Shown in pieces: positions 8,456-16,590 of a stretch of 34,192 nucleotides of DNA. Origin of the DNA: an uncultured Gammaproteobacteria bacterium. GTDB taxonomy: Bacteria > Pseudomonadota > Gammaproteobacteria > SZUA-229. A program made the position numbers and the translations under genes. The stretch spans positions 1-34,192 of the forward strand of contig CAJXZZ010000028.1 of assembly GCA_913065105.1 (NCBI GenBank), given 5' to 3'. The notes below the pieces were generated by a model. That model ran no database searches and was not told the DNA's origin. It was given only the letters and a program-made list of their open reading frames with translations. Within the stretch, counting starts at the first letter, position 1. The number at the start of each line of letters is the position of its first letter.

Positions 8456-9067
8456 ATGGCTAAGATAAAAACATCCCAGAAAATTTTAGACTGCGCGACA
8501 AGCCTGTTTGCATCGTATGGTTATGATGGCACCATCATGGACGACCTTGCAGAGCAATGCGGCGTAAATAAAGCCAGCATCTATTATCACCATAAAGATA
8601 AAGCGACACTCTATGAGAATGCGCTTACCGCACTTTTTACGCCGATTGCAGATGCTGTAACAGAAGCCGTTGAATCTGAAAGAGATCCGGTCAAAAAGCT
8701 TGAAGTTCATATCAAAACATTTGCCAAAGCCAACGCCGATAATCCGAATTTTTCTGCCATCCTGATGCGGGAGATGGCATCAGGTGGCGCAAACATGCCC
8801 GCACGCGCGCGCGAGCAGATGCAGCGCATTCTTTTCTTGCTCAATAAAACACTGGAACTTGGCGCAGCACAGAAGGTATTTAAATCCTCCGACCCGTTGA
8901 TCATTCACTTCATGATAATCGGGACGGTTAATCTTTTTGTGGCGAGCATCCCGTTACGAAATTCACTGCCTGAAACTGACCGATGCAATCAACTGAAAAA
9001 TTCAGATATTGAATCTGCTTCTGATCAAATTTCAAAAACAATTATTGCTTCGCTATTACTTAATTAA
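8456..9067 (+). CDS. TetR-family transcriptional repressor
   Basis: Cytoplasmic regulator of 203 residues. The N-terminal helix-turn-helix spans about residues 8-53, including MDDLAEQCGVNKASIYYHHK, typical of TetR; the rest is an all-helical ligand and dimer domain. It begins nine bases after the exporter stop codon and precedes the LolA-like gene, so it is co-transcribed with its probable targets. The two AACTAATTAGTT palindromes at 5911 and 5940 are the obvious candidate operators. The inducing ligand is probably the exporter's cargo or a related molecule, which is inference. Confidence 0.88.
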   Translation: MAKIKTSQKILDCATSLFASYGYDGTIMDDLAEQCGVNKASIYYHHKDKATLYENALTALFTPIADAVTEAVESERDPVKKLEVHIKTFAKANADNPNFSAILMREMASGGANMPARAREQMQRILFLLNKTLELGAAQKVFKSSDPLIIHFMIIGTVNLFVASIPLRNSLPETDRCNQLKNSDIESASDQISKTIIASLLLN

Positions 9068-9098
9068 TTATCCAGAAAAATTCTCACCGGGACTAATC

Positions 9099-9887
9099 AT
9101 GAAAACTAAATTTATTTTATTAATCGGCTCTCTACTGTTTCCGATCAGTCTATTTGCCATCACAGCAGATGAGATTGCCAAACAGGTAGATGAGCGTGAC
9201 GTCGGCGATAAATCAATCTCGACCATGGAAATGATATTGATCGACAAACATGGCAATGAACGTATCCGAAAAATGAAAAATTACACTATGGATAAAGGTG
9301 AAGACACACAAACAGTGATATTTTTTCTGTCGCCTGCTGATGTTAGAAACACGGCTTTCTTGACCTACGATTATGATGACTCATCAAAAGATGATGACCA
9401 GTGGTTGTACTTGCCTGCGCTTAAGAAAACGAAACGCATTGCCTCAAGTGATAAGAGCAGCTCCTTCATGGGTTCCGACTTTACCTATTCGGATATGACT
9501 TCACGTGATATCAACGACTATACCTATCGCATCGCCAAAGAAAGCAAGGTTCGCGATCATAAAGTATGGGTAATGGAGAGCATTCCTAAAACTGAGAAGA
9601 CTATCGAAGAGACCGGCTATACCAAGTCCTATATGTTTGTTCGACAGGATAATTTTGTTGTCGTTCGCGCACTTCATATACTCAAAGAAAACGGCAAGAA
9701 AAAATACCTCGATGTAAAAACACTGGAAAAGATCGACGGTATCTGGGTAGCAACCGAGATCGAGATGAAAACCACTAAAGATAAAAAAACGTTGCACAGA
9801 ACTGTTCTCAAACTTGATAATATGAAGTTTAATCAAGACCTGGATGACGCTTTCTTTAGTGTAAGACGTATCGAGAAAGGTATCTAA
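9099..9887 (+). CDS. LolA-like outer-membrane lipoprotein-sorting family protein
   Basis: Periplasmic protein of 262 residues. Residues 1-20 are a signal peptide ending near LFA. The mature part resembles the LolA-like family often annotated as outer membrane lipoprotein-sorting protein, with the recurrent W-L-Y-L-P-A-L-K-K-T-K-R-I segment near residue 100 and a GSDFTYSDM motif near 125. These proteins have a hydrophobic half-barrel that carries lipid-like molecules across the periplasm. I chose ATG 9099, after ACCGGGA and at the signal peptide, rather than a longer frame from 9009 that overlaps the TetR gene. Together with the exporter and the barrel it would form an inner membrane to outer membrane route. 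True LolA is encoded elsewhere as a rule, so this is a paralogue with its own cargo. Confidence 0.8.
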   Translation: MKTKFILLIGSLLFPISLFAITADEIAKQVDERDVGDKSISTMEMILIDKHGNERIRKMKNYTMDKGEDTQTVIFFLSPADVRNTAFLTYDYDDSSKDDDQWLYLPALKKTKRIASSDKSSSFMGSDFTYSDMTSRDINDYTYRIAKESKVRDHKVWVMESIPKTEKTIEETGYTKSYMFVRQDNFVVVRALHILKENGKKKYLDVKTLEKIDGIWVATEIEMKTTKDKKTLHRTVLKLDNMKFNQDLDDAFFSVRRIEKGI

Positions 9888-9888
9888 A

Positions 9889-11427
9889 ATGAAAACGAAA
9901 GCGTTCGTTTTAGCGCTCTCACTGTGTACTCTGCTCACCGGCAACCTTGTCGCGGATGAACTTGAAGACGCGCTTAGCGGCTTTGATGATTTTGATAAAA
10001 CGTCAACGACCAATCCTGTTAATACAGCAGGTGATGATCTAGGCGATTTAGATGAAAGTGGTTTTGATACAACGCCTGCAGACCTTGCAGGTGTTGATAG
10101 TTCCGACATATCTTTAGTAGAGCAAGAACCTGCCTGGTATAGCTTCAGCGGTTACACATCTTTGTTAGGTGCCTATAACTACGCTCAAAAAAGTGAAAGC
10201 ATCGTCGCGCCGGGCGATATGCCGATGGACTTTAGCGGTCTGTCGCGTGCCAGGGCGAAAGGTGGCTTAACACTGGAGATGAAGCATGGCGATAACTGGC
10301 GCTCTAAATTTGATGTTATCGCTTGGTATGACGCATCGTGGGCGATAAACGGCAGAGAAAACTATACCCAGGATGTTCTCGATGTTTATGAATCTTTTTT
10401 CGATATTAAAGATGCCTATGTTCAGGGCTCACTGACACAAAGCCTGGATCTTAAATTTGGCCGACAGGTTGTTATCTGGGGCAAATCGGACTCCATACGC
10501 ATCACCGATGTTATCAACCCTCTGGACAATCGCGAAGCGGGTATGGTCGATATCGAAGACCTGCGTCTGAGCGAAGTAATGACACGGCTCGACTATTACT
10601 TTGGCGACTGGGGATTAAGTGGCATCATCATCCACGAACCACGCCTTGAGATAGAAGCTGCGTTCGGCAGCGATTATCGCCCCAGCAATATATTTGGTCC
10701 GCCAATCCCCTACGACAAATTCCCGGACAGGGTTGAGCCCGACTGGAACATCGATAATACTCAGTACGCTATGAGTTTAGATGGCCGCTTCAGCGGCTGG
10801 GACATCTCTTATTACGCAGCACATGTTTACGACAATCGCTTCGATATAGAATTTGTAGATACCACGCCCATCCGTTACTACGACAAGATAAATATGATCG
10901 GCGTCGCAGGAAATGTCGTTTCTGGCAGCTGGTTATTTAAAGCAGAGTCAGCTTTTATCAATGATATCAATTACCGCAGCACAGACAGGAAAAACCGTCT
11001 TGATGCGCTCATCGGTTTTGATTACATGGGCATCAAAGACACGGTGATCTCATTAGAGCTGGCGGATCGCCACATTTTTGATTATGAAGAAAAGATGCTG
11101 ACAACAACGCTGCCTGAAGCTGTCGCACAAGGCACATTCCCCGATTTTGTGCGAGAAGATAGCATACAAATTGCATTTCGCACGTCCTATAGTTTCGATC
11201 ATGACAATGCCACAGTCACCTACCTGTTATCACTGGCAGGAGGCAATGGTCCCGGTGACAGTTTTGACGGTGGCTTTCAACGCCTGTGGCTGGATTATAA
11301 ATACACCGATGCAATATCTTTAAATACGGGCATCGTCGATTACATAGGCGGCGATGGCATCATTCCTTTTTACAGAGCGATCGAAGACAACGACCGTTTG
11401 TTTGCTGAAATTCAATACAGCTTTTAA
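9889..11427 (+). CDS. Outer-membrane beta-barrel protein (DUF1302-like) with acidic N-terminal segment
   Basis: Exported protein of 512 residues: signal peptide 1-22, an acidic low-complexity stretch at about 23-80 rich in Asp, Ser and Thr, then many short amphipathic strands with aromatic residues. It ends in F-A-E-I-Q-Y-S-F; a terminal Phe is the outer-membrane barrel assembly signal. It resembles the DUF1302 family, which commonly occurs with MMPL exporters and LolA-like or DUF1329 proteins. It starts two bases after the LolA-like gene. The acidic stretch repeats an S-G-F-D motif that also occurs in the acidic loop of the exporter (about 6561-6578), which could mean a shared docking or metal-binding role; this is speculative. 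The probable role is the outer-membrane end of the export route. Confidence 0.75.
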   Translation: MKTKAFVLALSLCTLLTGNLVADELEDALSGFDDFDKTSTTNPVNTAGDDLGDLDESGFDTTPADLAGVDSSDISLVEQEPAWYSFSGYTSLLGAYNYAQKSESIVAPGDMPMDFSGLSRARAKGGLTLEMKHGDNWRSKFDVIAWYDASWAINGRENYTQDVLDVYESFFDIKDAYVQGSLTQSLDLKFGRQVVIWGKSDSIRITDVINPLDNREAGMVDIEDLRLSEVMTRLDYYFGDWGLSGIIIHEPRLEIEAAFGSDYRPSNIFGPPIPYDKFPDRVEPDWNIDNTQYAMSLDGRFSGWDISYYAAHVYDNRFDIEFVDTTPIRYYDKINMIGVAGNVVSGSWLFKAESAFINDINYRSTDRKNRLDALIGFDYMGIKDTVISLELADRHIFDYEEKMLTTTLPEAVAQGTFPDFVREDSIQIAFRTSYSFDHDNATVTYLLSLAGGNGPGDSFDGGFQRLWLDYKYTDAISLNTGIVDYIGGDGIIPFYRAIEDNDRLFAEIQYSF

Positions 11428-11451
11428 TAACGTCATTGCTTAATAGATCAC

Positions 11452-11472
11452 GAAGCTATGCTTCATTTATTT
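11452..11472 (+). terminator. Possible weak terminator of the exporter operon
   Basis: GAAGC 11452-11456 and GCTTC 11460-11464 form a five-pair stem with a three-base loop, followed by a T-rich stretch. It is short, so termination may be partial. Confidence 0.35.
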
Positions 11473-11501
11473 CTAATATTTAAATTTGGTAAACAGTAGG
11501 T

Positions 11502-11951
11502 ATGAAAATGATTTACATCAATAGAAAAACTCTGATTGCAGGAATTGCGGCCATCATTGCTAGCAGCCAGGCATTTGCCGAAACCAATTCTGAACCATTG
11601 GTACTACAAAAAATCATGAAAGATATGGGTAAAAACATGCAGGTTATTGCTGATGGTATTTCTCGAGAGGATTGGAAGCTGGTCGAAAAAACCGCACCAC
11701 TGATTGCCGACCATCCACAACCGCCAGTGGTTGAGAAGGTGAAAATCCTTGCATATGTCGGCACCGATGCAAGCAAATTCAAAGGCTATGATAGAAAAAC
11801 ACATGAGGCGGCAGGTGTGCTTGGCGAATCTGCTGCACGTGAAGATGGTTATGCGATAATCTCAGATTTCGCAACGCTGCAAAATACCTGTTTGATGTGT
11901 CACCAGAGCTTCCGTAAAAAATTTCAGGAACATTTCTATGGCAAGCTTTGA
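11502..11951 (+). CDS. Cytochrome c'-like monoheme periplasmic protein
   Basis: The 149-residue product has a signal peptide (about 1-26, ending AFA) and a single heme-binding CLMCH near the C-terminus (residues about 135-139). A C-terminal CXXCH after a helical bundle is the cytochrome c' / c556 arrangement, as is the total length. Proteins of this class bind gases such as NO or act as small electron carriers in the periplasm. ATG 11502 follows AGTAGGT; a second Met (codon 3) is also possible. It has its own upstream gap and no FNR-type box was found there. No close functional partner is adjacent, so the specific role is unknown. Confidence 0.75.
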   Translation: MKMIYINRKTLIAGIAAIIASSQAFAETNSEPLVLQKIMKDMGKNMQVIADGISREDWKLVEKTAPLIADHPQPPVVEKVKILAYVGTDASKFKGYDRKTHEAAGVLGESAAREDGYAIISDFATLQNTCLMCHQSFRKKFQEHFYGKL

Positions 11952-12021
11952 GATAAATCATCGCATTGTATTATCTAATGTGATTTTCCTCCTGTATACA
12001 TCCTGAATAAATGAGCATCTT

Positions 12022-12492
12022 ATGAGGCATAAGAATTATTTTTTAGTCTTGTCTTTGTTTTTGACAGCTTGCGCAAGTAACCCGTGGGAATCTTCAGAAG
12101 TGGCTGAGGTATTTGTTACAGATATTAAATCTAGTGGGCTTAAAACATTTAATTACAGCCTGACAAGAAACACACCTCAAGCTGGCCGCAGTGATAAAAA
12201 CAGCAATGGTGGGAAAGGCTCTGGAAGTCATGGCGGTCGCGGAGGTAAAGGTGGTGGCAAAGGTAGTGGTCATGGTGGCATAGGTGGTGGTAAATCTGAC
12301 AGCGGTTCCAGTATGAAACAATATTTTAATGAAATGCTAGAAGCAAAACTAAAAAGCTCAGGTTACTGCCGGGAAGGCTATATCGAACTTGATAGTTACT
12401 TAGGAGGAGGGAAGTTACAAATGAGGGGTGAATGTGAGGAAGTTGCTACAGAAGAGGATCAAATAAATTTTGTTAATAAGGAAAGCACATAA
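12022..12492 (+). CDS. Glycine-rich putative lipoprotein
   Basis: The 156-residue product begins with a lipoprotein signal: hydrophobic residues 5-14 then the lipobox LTAC, with Cys17 as the lipid-modified residue. The residue after Cys is Ala, so Lol sorting would send it to the outer membrane. Residues about 60-97 are a Gly/Lys/Ser/His repeat region (GGKG, GGRG, GSHGG), probably disordered and basic. The C-terminal part (about 100-140) is an ordinary folded segment with two Cys (about 118 and 137). I do not recognise a family. It lies 70 bases after the cytochrome gene with no terminator visible, so they may be co-transcribed. Confidence 0.6.
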   Translation: MRHKNYFLVLSLFLTACASNPWESSEVAEVFVTDIKSSGLKTFNYSLTRNTPQAGRSDKNSNGGKGSGSHGGRGGKGGGKGSGHGGIGGGKSDSGSSMKQYFNEMLEAKLKSSGYCREGYIELDSYLGGGKLQMRGECEEVATEEDQINFVNKEST

Positions 12493-12778
12493 CAAATACA
12501 GCCCTCGACTTTATTTGTCGGCGGGTGATCGTTTGAGGTAGAAGCTGAAGATTTGATTAAAGCGTTTAGAGAGAAATCAAAAAATTAGTTTGCGTGAAAC
12601 TGCTTTGCTAACGACTCAGCTGTAATGACTCAAACGCGACCTGACAAATTGAAATACTGAATTCGAAATGTCCTGACAGTTGGCAATGGTTCAAACTTGC
12701 TAATAAGCAGACGCAGGTAATTTTTAGCTCAACTTCCGCCATCCATAATGGACACTCAGGTATTACTACAAATCATAT

Positions 12779-13891
12779 TTATCTTGATGGACAACACTCA
12801 TCGTAATTTTTTATACCTTCAGGTTTTTCATACCAGCCAACGGTTGAATTAACCACGCGAACAACCAGTAACATCACTGGAACTTCGATTAGTACGCCAA
12901 CAACCGTCGCTAGTGCTGCGCCGGATTCAAAACCAAATAAAGCAATGGCAGTCGCTACAGCTAATTCAAAAAAATTACTTGCACCGATAAGCGCGGAAGG
13001 CCCAGCGACACAGTGTGGTGATTTCACTGCGCGGTTGAGTAGGTAAGCAAGACCTGAATTAAATACCACCTGTATCAGAATAGGCACTGCTAATAATACT
13101 ATAACCAGTGGTTGTTTTAATATCTGCTCACCCTGAAAACCAAACAGTAATATTAATGTTGCCAGTAATGCGCTGAGCGACAAGGGGTGTAATGTTTTTA
13201 GGGTGCGTTCCAGTTTTTGCTGGCCATTATTGCGGCTTAGCAAGAATCTGCGCCATAAACTGGCAATGAACAATGGCACAACAATGTAGAGCAAAACTGA
13301 CAATAATAAAGTGTTCCATGGAACGATAATGGATGACAATCCAAGCAATAATGCAACTATCGGTGCAAACGCAAAAACCATGATGATGTCATTAAGCGCC
13401 ACCTGTGAAAGAGTGAAGTGTGGTTCGCCACGCGAGAGATTGCTCCAGACAAAAACCATCGCAGTGCAGGGTGCTGCTGCCAGTAAAATAAGACCGGCAA
13501 TATAACTGTCTATCTGTTCTTCGGGTAGCCACCCGCGAAACAGGTAACCAATAAAGAACCAGCCTAATACCGCCATGGAAAAAGGTTTAACGCCCCAGTT
13601 AACAAACAGCGTAACGCCGATACCACGCCAGTGCTTGCCTACACCTTTAAGCGCTTTCAAATCAATCTTGAGTAGCATCGGTACGATCATCATCCAGAGT
13701 AAAATCGCCACTGGCAGATTGATCTGTGCTATTTCGAGGCGTCCGACATTTTGAAAAACTTGTGGTATCAGATGACCTAATCCAATGCCGGCGACAATGC
13801 AAAGTGCTACCCACAATGTCAGGTAGCGTTCAAAAAATCCCATCGCTATACCTGCTGATTTTTTGGCTGTGGTTTCACATTGAATAGACAT
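12779..13891 (-). CDS. acr3: ACR3-family arsenite exporter
   Basis: Inner-membrane carrier of 370 residues with about ten helices, exporting As(III) as anion using the proton gradient. Family markers are visible: the hydrophobic start after about 20 residues, AAAPCTAMVFVWS with the essential Cys in the fourth helix region, and GASNFFELAVATAIALFG in the ninth. It is not the larger ArsB type. It is the last gene of arsR-arsC-acr3, six bases beyond arsC, so As(V) reduction and As(III) export are encoded together. The right-to-left transcript has no obvious terminator after the stop. Confidence 0.92.
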   Translation of the reverse strand: MSIQCETTAKKSAGIAMGFFERYLTLWVALCIVAGIGLGHLIPQVFQNVGRLEIAQINLPVAILLWMMIVPMLLKIDLKALKGVGKHWRGIGVTLFVNWGVKPFSMAVLGWFFIGYLFRGWLPEEQIDSYIAGLILLAAAPCTAMVFVWSNLSRGEPHFTLSQVALNDIIMVFAFAPIVALLLGLSSIIVPWNTLLLSVLLYIVVPLFIASLWRRFLLSRNNGQQKLERTLKTLHPLSLSALLATLILLFGFQGEQILKQPLVIVLLAVPILIQVVFNSGLAYLLNRAVKSPHCVAGPSALIGASNFFELAVATAIALFGFESGAALATVVGVLIEVPVMLLVVRVVNSTVGWYEKPEGIKNYDECCPSR

Positions 13892-13896
13892 ACTGG

Positions 13897-14334
13897 TTAA
13901 GTGCTTTTTGAATTATTCAAACGTTGCAGTAATTCTTTTACACGTGCTTCGATGTCATCACGGCTTGCGCGAAACTGTTGCATAATTTCTTCTTCAGTAC
14001 CTTGTGCTTTGGCTGGGTCATCCAGTGGCCAATGTTCTTTTTTAGTCCCTGGCGGTAGTACCGGACAATGCTCATCGGCGTGACCACACACTGTCACTAC
14101 AAGGTCAGCTTGCGCGAGCATATCATCGCTTACTTTGGTTGATTCCTGATCAGAGATATCTACACCAGCTTCTTTCATTACGGCTATCGCCCGTGGGTTC
14201 TTGCCATGAGTTTCAATGCCGGCAGAATGGATTTCAAATAATGATCTGCCATACCATTTGGCCCAGCCTTCAGCCATCTGTGAGCGGCAGGAATTACCGG
14301 TGCATAGAAATAAAACATTAAATGGTTTGTTCAT
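13897..14334 (-). CDS. arsC: Arsenate reductase, low-molecular-weight phosphatase / thioredoxin type
   Basis: Cytoplasmic enzyme of 145 residues that reduces arsenate to arsenite. The P-loop CTGNSCR (Cys11 to Arg17) has the catalytic cysteine, and Cys83 and Cys90 ([13 protein letters not shown]) form the redox relay of the thioredoxin-coupled ArsC family of Staphylococcus pI258 type. Its length agrees with that family (about 130-145). It lies between arsR and acr3 in one operon and would be induced through ArsR. Confidence 0.93.
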   Translation of the reverse strand: MNKPFNVLFLCTGNSCRSQMAEGWAKWYGRSLFEIHSAGIETHGKNPRAIAVMKEAGVDISDQESTKVSDDMLAQADLVVTVCGHADEHCPVLPPGTKKEHWPLDDPAKAQGTEEEIMQQFRASRDDIEARVKELLQRLNNSKST

Positions 14335-14359
14335 GATGAATTATCTGGGGAAAATGTAT

Positions 14360-14713
14360 TCAGGCACAGCAGACTTGCCCAGGTCTATCCGCCATAGTAT
14401 CGAGTATTTTTCTATCAGAAATAAAAGGTTCTGTTTTACGCACACCATCGAGTGTGGCCTGCAGAATATCAAGTGCCCAGCCCTGTAAATCTGGATTAAT
14501 ACGGTAGTTCATCCAGGTACCGTTGCGTCTGGCGACCAGTACACCCGCTTCACGCAGATGTGCGAGGTGACGTGAAATTTTTGGCTGGGACAGATTTAGT
14601 GCATGAGTGAGTTCACATACACATAATTCACCTTCAGCCTGCATTAACAACAGGCAGCGCAATCGCGTACTGTCTGCCAGCATTTTAAAAAAAGTATCGG
14701 TATCATTTAACAT
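14360..14713 (-). CDS. arsR: ArsR-family arsenic-responsive repressor
   Basis: Small winged-helix repressor of 117 residues. The metal-binding ELCVCEL motif (Cys31 and Cys33) lies in the recognition region, followed by LNLSQPKISRHLAHLREAG as the DNA-binding helices. A Met at 14749 would add 12 residues, but it lies inside the -35 of the inferred promoter; ATG 14713 begins the conserved domain. The -10 element ends only seven bases before this ATG, so the message is probably leaderless or nearly so. First gene of arsR-arsC-acr3. Confidence 0.9.
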   Translation of the reverse strand: MLNDTDTFFKMLADSTRLRCLLLMQAEGELCVCELTHALNLSQPKISRHLAHLREAGVLVARRNGTWMNYRINPDLQGWALDILQATLDGVRKTEPFISDRKILDTMADRPGQVCCA

Positions 14714-14760
14714 GTGGCTAAATATACGTATAAACATATATATGGTCAAGCATATATATT
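14714..14760 (-). promoter_or_regulatory. arsR promoter and probable ArsR operator
   Basis: Read on the minus strand, TTGACC (14749-14744) and TATATT (14726-14721) are separated by 17 bases. Transcription should start about 14714-14715, at or next to the ATG (14713). CATATATATG at 14735-14744 and a partner at 14751-14759 form AT-rich inverted repeats across the -35, fitting the ArsR-type operator pattern (ATAT-based palindromes). Confidence 0.7.
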
Positions 14761-14841
14761 GCTAAAGCAGGAATCAATTGAATTTAATTAGAGAGAAGGT
14801 AGGTTATTAGCCGTATTTTCTCGAACAATATAGTGATTCGA

Positions 14842-14900
14842 CAGGGTGAAACCGACCCTGAACGGACTGTCATAAGTTTTTACTCTGGCCCCAAATATTC
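14842..14900 (+). repeat. Short dispersed repeat, copy A
   Basis: A six-pair hairpin (CAGGGT 14842-14847, ACCCTG 14855-14860) is followed by GTCATAAG and then TTTTTACTCTGGCCCCAAAT. A similar unit of hairpin, GTCGATAG and TTTTTACTCTGACCCAAAT lies at 15623-15669. The two flank the small exported gene in the same orientation. Confidence 0.5.
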
Positions 14901-14917
14901 TTAATTAGTCATAATTC

Positions 14918-14931
14918 TTGAGATAGGTCAA
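14918..14931 (+). promoter_or_regulatory. Possible degenerate FNR-type box
   Basis: TTGAGATAGGTCAA matches eight of ten conserved positions of TTGAT-N4-ATCAA. It lies about 90 bases before the ATG at 15022. No convincing -10 element follows at the class II distance, so the assignment is weak. Confidence 0.3.
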
Positions 14932-15021
14932 TGCAACCACATGCTTTTGTGTGCTCCACTGATGAAGACGGCAAAAGTAAGACTGCCACTTCTAGCGATT
15001 ATTCCACTTTGGAGAATTATA

Positions 15022-15438
15022 ATGAGTCTAAAGCAAATAGTTTCAATTATGGTTGGGTTGATGTTTGGAGCAAGCACTTTTCTAGGAGCGACTGCCCATG
15101 CCGCGGATAAATCTATGGACCTTCCTGTCTATGATGCGTCAGCGTATACAGAATTCACAGAAGACAAGATGAAAAAGCTTGATAAACTGTATCTCGAGTT
15201 TTGTGGTACATGCAATTCTGACGCATCAAAGGCTGCGAAAGCAAGGCAAGAGTTTCTTACTACCGTCCGTGATTTGACGCAACATATGAATGCAAAATTT
15301 GACAGTTTGGACCCCAAAAAAGGTGCAGCTCTCTCGCCCACGGAAACACTTGTAAGTATTCATGTGCTCACAATGTTAGTCGACATCTTGACGCAAACTC
15401 AGATTCAACAAATGACAGATAATCCGGTATATCCATAA
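15022..15438 (+). CDS. Small exported protein of unknown function
   Basis: The 138-residue product has a clear signal peptide (about 1-30, ending ATAHA) and a mainly helical mature part with one CGTC pair near residue 62 that might form a disulfide. No heme motif or family is recognised. An in-frame ATG at 14941 would add 27 residues, but ATG 15022 has GGAG ten bases ahead and starts the signal peptide. It is a single gene, read away from the ars operon and ended by a strong terminator. A degenerate FNR-type box lies upstream. Confidence 0.65.
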   Translation: MSLKQIVSIMVGLMFGASTFLGATAHAADKSMDLPVYDASAYTEFTEDKMKKLDKLYLEFCGTCNSDASKAAKARQEFLTTVRDLTQHMNAKFDSLDPKKGAALSPTETLVSIHVLTMLVDILTQTQIQQMTDNPVYP

Positions 15439-15522
15439 TCTAACCGACTTTCAACGTATGAGCCGTATGCAGGAAGCTCTGCAAGATTCTTGTATATTTC
15501 TCATAATAGTTATCTAAATTAA

Positions 15523-15546
15523 GCCCCGCAATCGCGGGGTTTTGTT
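15523..15546 (+). terminator. Rho-independent terminator
   Basis: CCCCGC 15524-15529 and GCGGGG 15534-15539 form a GC-rich six-pair stem with a four-base loop, followed by TTTTGTTT. It ends the small exported gene. Confidence 0.9.
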
Positions 15547-15620
15547 TGCCTGAACGTCCGTTATTGGCCGACAGCAGTCAGTCGAGTGATTTAGCCTGGC
15601 TTTACGTTCTGAGGGTCTCT

Positions 15621-15669
15621 TGTCGACCTGAAACAGCCGGTCGATAGTTTTTACTCTGACCCAAATTTT
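15621..15669 (+). repeat. Short dispersed repeat, copy B
   Basis: TCGACC 15623-15628 pairs with GGTCGA 15639-15644, followed by TAGTTTTTACTCTGACCC. The last part matches copy A (14875-14896). The first part, 15621-15639, matches 5609-5627 at 16 of 19 positions. On the minus strand it reads GGGTCAGAGTAAAAA just after atpG. The motif resembles short repeats scattered in many gammaproteobacterial genomes, possibly linked to REP-type elements; that link is from memory and unproven. Confidence 0.5.
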
Positions 15670-15735
15670 CACACTGATTGATATAATAAAAGCTGTTTAT
15701 TTATTCTTGTTTTTTATTCGCTATCCCTGAAATGA

Positions 15736-16590
15736 TTACTCGTCAAGACTGATAGTACTTAGCAGTATAACTTCAATTTCTTCTATGATTTCTTCCTGGC
15801 GTAAAATATTGCCCTGGCGATGCAGTTCTTCAGATTGTTCATCCAGGTGTTGAACTGCGCCTTCAAGATGCGCTACGCGCTGATGGCTTTCTGCCATAAG
15901 AGAGGTGTACAGAACCTCATATAACACAACGAACAGATAGTGATAACTCAGATCAAGTAAAAATTTTTTAGGTTCAATATTCAACTCTGGAGCATGCGGT
16001 TGTTTTGGCTGATGGTTGAGCAGGTTTTGAAAAGGAGGCAGCAGCTGCAGATTAATAAGCTGATGTTCATCATCATGATAAAGCACATATAAATTCATTG
16101 TGCCATAGTGTTCCTGTATAGAAGCCAGTTGATTAACAATCTGATTGAGGACATCTCCAACTTCTTCCGCGACACTGGCGCCATCGATAAATATTATTGC
16201 CTGTTCATCATTCTCCAGAAGCGTTTCTAGTTTATGACCTACAGTGATGAGACGCAGTTTATCCATGGTATGTGTTATTTGCATGGTTTCAAAGTGGCGT
16301 AACAAAGCATGATTAAAATCACCGCAAAACCCACGTTCGGCACCGATCAAAAGATACACATTAATATCATCGTCAACAGGCGTGTCTGTATTTTCTGTTA
16401 GCGTCTCGGGATAGAAGCTGAGGAAATCTGCAGCGACTGTTTCAATGTGTTTGACCACGGCATGTTGTACATCAAGAAAATCGCTAATCTTGCGCGTTTC
16501 CATATAAGACAGGTTTTTCATCGCATTCATGATGTTGCGAATTTCATCGAGACTGCGACCATGTTTTTCAATGTCGCGGCGGCGGGTCAT
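15736..16590 (-). CDS. atpG: N-ATPase gamma subunit
   Basis: Central stalk protein of 284 residues that turns inside the alpha/beta hexamer. It has the family's N-terminal coiled-coil helix (residues about 1-55, with [10 protein letters not shown] in place of the usual start), the [11 protein letters not shown] segment near residue 83 (standard form S-D-R-G-L-C-G-G-x-N) and the C-terminal helix with [19 protein letters not shown]. Its ATG overlaps the atpA stop by four bases (ATGA). It is the last gene of the operon, in the position typical of N-ATPases. Sequence is diverged from housekeeping gamma, as usual for this class. Confidence 0.9.
   Translation of the reverse strand: MTRRRDIEKHGRSLDEIRNIMNAMKNLSYMETRKISDFLDVQHAVVKHIETVAADFLSFYPETLTENTDTPVDDDINVYLLIGAERGFCGDFNHALLRHFETMQITHTMDKLRLITVGHKLETLLENDEQAIIFIDGASVAEEVGDVLNQIVNQLASIQEHYGTMNLYVLYHDDEHQLINLQLLPPFQNLLNHQPKQPHAPELNIEPKKFLLDLSYHYLFVVLYEVLYTSLMAESHQRVAHLEGAVQHLDEQSEELHRQGNILRQEEIIEEIEVILLSTISLDE

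Noticed and set aside
8486-8710. Antisense frame within the TetR gene and similar antisense frames in other genes
   Set aside because: They mirror real genes with clear family signatures and have no features of their own.
12532-12588. Run of codons in frame with the lipoprotein after its stop
   Set aside because: Two stop codons separate it from the lipoprotein gene; a read-through or broken tail cannot be shown from one sequence.
14360-14749. Longer arsR starting at the Met at 14749
   Set aside because: The extra codons fall on the -35 and -10 elements and lie outside the conserved domain.
14842-15669. The two short repeats as ends of a transposon
   Set aside because: They are direct, not inverted, imperfect, and the gene between has no transposase features.
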